DNA from: Bacilli bacterium
GTDB taxonomy: Bacteria; Bacillota_I; Bacilli_A; ML615J-28; CAG-698
Direction: 5' to 3'
NCBI GenBank assembly: GCA_028691715.1
Contig: JAQUYR010000059.1
Location: 1-7,394, forward strand
DNA length: 7,394 bases
Part shown: piece after piece, positions 6,281 to 7,394 of the stretch
Position numbering within the stretch: the stretch's first letter is position 1
Layout of the letters: each line of letters starts with the position of its first letter
Position numbers and translations under genes: made by a program
Notes under the pieces: generated by a model
The model's database searches: none
What the model saw: the letters and a program-made list of their open reading frames with translations, nothing else
What the model was told of the DNA's origin: nothing

Positions 6281-6466
6281 TTATTTGTTTTCGTTAATTA
6301 TAATGTTACTAATTTCCTCTATCTCTTCTTCGGTGTATCTTCTTTTGACGTTTTGGGTCAAAAGGCCGTGTTTCTTTCTCAAACGATAGAGGGTTGCTTG
6401 AGAAATTTGCATTATCCTTAATACATCTTTTTGTGTGTATTTGGGTATCTTACTTTCTTGTATCAT
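6281..6466 (-). CDS. Small helix-turn-helix DNA-binding protein
   Basis: This 61-residue protein contains YTQKDVLRIMQISQATLYRL followed by RKKHGLL and KRRYTEEEIEEI. The pattern is that of a winged-helix MerR/excisionase-like HTH (HTH_17 type): helix 1 around residues 12-19, recognition helix around 22-32, basic wing around 38-43, and a final acidic helix. It has no ligand-binding or catalytic domain. Its stop codon is 4 bases before the start of the primase-helicase gene, so the two are almost certainly co-transcribed. In mobile elements such small proteins act as repressors, excision factors or copy-number regulators; which applies here is not visible. An inverted repeat 30 bases upstream (6496-6516) is a natural candidate for autoregulation. 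I could not find a TAnnTTTG promoter for the operon in 6467-6642. Confidence 0.8.
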   Translation of the reverse strand: MIQESKIPKYTQKDVLRIMQISQATLYRLRKKHGLLTQNVKRRYTEEEIEEISNIIINENK

Positions 6467-6495
6467 AATTTTATTATTTAAATTTGTTATTTGGT

Positions 6496-6516
6496 ATCCA
6501 AGTAATTAGCTTGGAT
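6496..6516. promoter_or_regulatory. Inverted repeat upstream of the HTH gene (possible operator)
   Basis: ATCCAAG at 6496-6502 and CTTGGAT at 6510-6516 are perfect inverse copies around TAATTAG. Arm centres are 14 bp apart. It is 29 bases upstream of the HTH start codon. The minus strand has no T-run after it, so it is unlikely to be a minus-strand terminator. Two tandem AATAGTAT octamers (6540-6547, 6548-6555) lie a little further upstream and may be part of the same control region. Confidence 0.4.
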
Positions 6517-6611
6517 GTTTTGTTAAAAAAATCTGTGAAAATAGTATAATAGTATGTCAATAATAGTCATGTAAAATGCTATTAAAATAGGTGAAAACTT
6601 GAAAATTTGAT

Positions 6612-6638
6612 ATAAAAAAGCTCTTAGAATTAGAGCTT
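6612..6638 (-). terminator. Rho-independent terminator of the 131-residue gene
   Basis: AAGCTCT (6618-6624) and AGAGCTT (6632-6638) form a perfect 7-bp stem with a 7-nt loop. The minus strand continues with a T6 run, counting the last stem base pairs, and then AT. The plus strand is followed by A residues, so only the minus orientation works. It begins 4 bases beyond the stop codon of the 131-residue frame and is the main reason to accept that gene over the overlapping plus-strand frame. Confidence 0.7.
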
Positions 6639-6642
6639 AAAA

Positions 6643-7038
6643 CTATGAAAGGATTCTATAGTTATTTATGGAGAAGAGAATGGATATGTAATTGATTATA
6701 TCAATTGTTTTTTTGGAAAACTCTTCTTCAAGATGTTTAATTACTGAATTGTTGATTGAGTTTTTCAACTTGTATATTATTACAAGCATTATTGCAGGAA
6801 TAATGGAAACAGCTTTTTTAGGCTCATCATTCTTTCTTTTTTTAGTAAATTCGTTACGATTAATATCAACCAATAATGAATTTAATAAAGAACTAAAATC
6901 CAAATACATCTCCCGAACATCTCCTGAATGTATTTTAGAAATAGAAGCTAATTTTACTTTATTTCTTTTCCGTCTTAATCTATATCTATACATGCTTTTG
7001 TGTTTTTCTTTTGTTTTCAAAATTGTAATTTTTCTCAT
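6643..7038 (-). CDS. Basic 131-residue protein of unknown function
   Basis: I do not recognise this protein. Its first 30 residues are strongly basic (KTKEKHKSMYRYRLRRKRNK), followed by a predicted helical stretch (about 40-60), a second basic cluster KKRKNDEPKK (66-75), and a hydrophobic segment AVSIIPAIMLVIIYKL (76-91) that could be a buried helix or a single membrane segment. The C-terminal part is again helical. The case for a real gene rests on context: a candidate promoter 37 bases upstream and a hairpin terminator directly after the stop. A 134-codon frame on the opposite strand overlaps most of it, but lacks such signals. It is separate from the HTH/primase-helicase operon because its terminator lies between them. 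A nucleic-acid-binding accessory protein is possible from charge alone, which is weak evidence. Confidence 0.6.
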   Translation of the reverse strand: MRKITILKTKEKHKSMYRYRLRRKRNKVKLASISKIHSGDVREMYLDFSSLLNSLLVDINRNEFTKKRKNDEPKKAVSIIPAIMLVIIYKLKNSINNSVIKHLEEEFSKKTIDIINYISILFSINNYRILS

Positions 7039-7075
7039 AAATTATTGTTTAAGTTTTAAATCATTTATCTTGATG

Positions 7076-7106
7076 CAAATATACAAATTTTTTTAAGTAT
7101 ATTCAA
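7076..7106 (-). promoter_or_regulatory. Promoter of the 131-residue gene
   Basis: The minus strand carries TATATTTG at 7083-7076, a full match to the Bacteroidota -7 consensus TAnnTTTG, with TTG (within ATTGAA) at 7106-7104, 20 bases upstream, close to the usual -33/-7 spacing. The start codon follows 37 bases later. This is the best-formed promoter in the window. Confidence 0.55.
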
Positions 7107-7149
7107 TATTTTGAGAGAGTTTTTTTCGAAAAAATAACAAAAAAAACAT

Positions 7150-7174
7150 TTCAAAGCTATTCAAGACAATTCAA
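7150..7174. promoter_or_regulatory. Three TTCAA motifs phased at exactly 10 bp
   Basis: TTCAA occurs at 7150-7154, 7160-7164 and 7170-7174, with a further ATTCAA at 7101-7106 overlapping the -33 region of the minus-strand promoter. Regular 10-bp phasing in the intergenic region between two divergent genes fits a regulator binding site, but the motif is short and AT-rich. Apart from this and the promoters, 7039-7335 shows no gene. Confidence 0.3.
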
Positions 7175-7220
7175 ATAAGGTCTATATGGTTGTAATATAG
7201 ATATATAATGATATTTTTTG

Positions 7221-7228
7221 TATCTTTG
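7221..7228 (+). promoter_or_regulatory. Candidate -7 element for the right-edge gene
   Basis: TATCTTTG matches TAnnTTTG on the plus strand. No -33 TTTG is found at the usual spacing; the nearest TTG is at 7190. If used, it would leave a leader of about 100 nt before the ATG at 7336, containing a tandem GAGTTAC (7252 and 7260). Confidence 0.4.
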
Positions 7229-7335
7229 TATTGTGGTTGAATGGAGACTTAGAGTTACTGAGTTACCGAACTACTTAAATTAATTTATTCATTAGAACCT
7301 TTTGCAGTAGGTATAGGCTAAAACTGTTTGAGATT

Positions 7336-7394
7336 ATGATTAGATACATTAAGGTTACAAAGAAGATTGTAACAGGACAAAATCAAGGTATGAA
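7336..7394 (+). CDS. Start of a possible HU-like DNA-binding protein (partial)
   Basis: An ATG at 7336 opens a plus-strand frame that continues to the window end and encodes MIRYIKVTKKIVTGQNQGM. Nineteen residues are too few for a firm call. The beta-strand start of the form I-x-Y-x-x-V followed by basic residues and a Gly-containing turn resembles the N-terminus of Bacteroidota HU-like proteins, which are often found beside VirE-type primase-helicase genes. That similarity is from memory and is weak. The start is chosen because it is the first ATG of the open frame and lies downstream of a TATCTTTG element. It is transcribed divergently from the 131-residue gene. Confidence 0.45.
   Translation, partial: MIRYIKVTKKIVTGQNQGM

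Noticed and set aside
6692..7096. 134-codon plus-strand hydrophobic frame
   Set aside because: It lies opposite the 131-residue gene. Its hydrophobic composition is what the complement of a Lys/Asn/Ile-rich gene gives, and it has neither promoter nor terminator signals, whereas the minus-strand frame has both.
7121..7134. Palindrome TTTTTTCGAAAAAA as a terminator or binding site
   Set aside because: It is a T-run meeting an A-run around CG; it lacks a GC stem and such sequences arise easily at this base composition.

Overview
The window looks like chromosomal DNA from an AT-rich member of the Bacteroidota, probably a Flavobacteriia- or Bacteroidia-like organism. Three things point there. Two proteins end in type IX secretion (T9SS) C-terminal sorting domains. 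Several genes have candidate promoters with the phylum's TAnnTTTG -7 element instead of a classical -10 box. The replication protein belongs to the BT4734/VirE primase-helicase type that is common in this phylum. Nearly every gene lies on the minus strand; only a gene entering at the right edge is on the plus strand.

Left third (1-3687): secreted-protein genes and a recombination scar. A minus-strand gene leaves the window at the left edge after encoding a clear signal peptide (1-91). Next, reading right to left, come a 681-residue secreted beta-propeller-like protein with a T9SS tail and its own terminator, and a 313-residue cysteine-rich protein that has a T9SS tail but no signal peptide, also followed by a terminator. 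Directly upstream of the latter is a chimaeric scar. The first ~70 codons of an HNH-endonuclease-family gene are joined, out of frame, to a second copy of the last 44 codons of the 681-residue protein's T9SS domain.

Middle (3688-6466): a replication-type module. A 61-residue helix-turn-helix protein and a 686-residue primase-helicase (BT4734/VirE N-terminal primase-like domain plus VapE-type P-loop ATPase) are spaced like an operon. Downstream of them, in about 400 noncoding bases, are a 20-bp long-range inverted repeat built from GTAGGRGTA motifs and six perfectly phased 21-bp direct repeats. A single inverted copy of the repeat core follows and forms a terminator-like hairpin with the nearest unit. 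A primase-helicase next to iteron-like repeats suggests the replication core of a small plasmid-like or phage-satellite-like mobile element. No integrase, relaxase or capsid gene is visible, so the type of element is not decided here.

Right end (6467-7394): an unrecognised basic 131-residue minus-strand gene with a good candidate promoter and a terminator, a divergent intergenic region with three TTCAA motifs exactly 10 bp apart, and the start of a plus-strand gene that may encode an HU-like DNA-binding protein.
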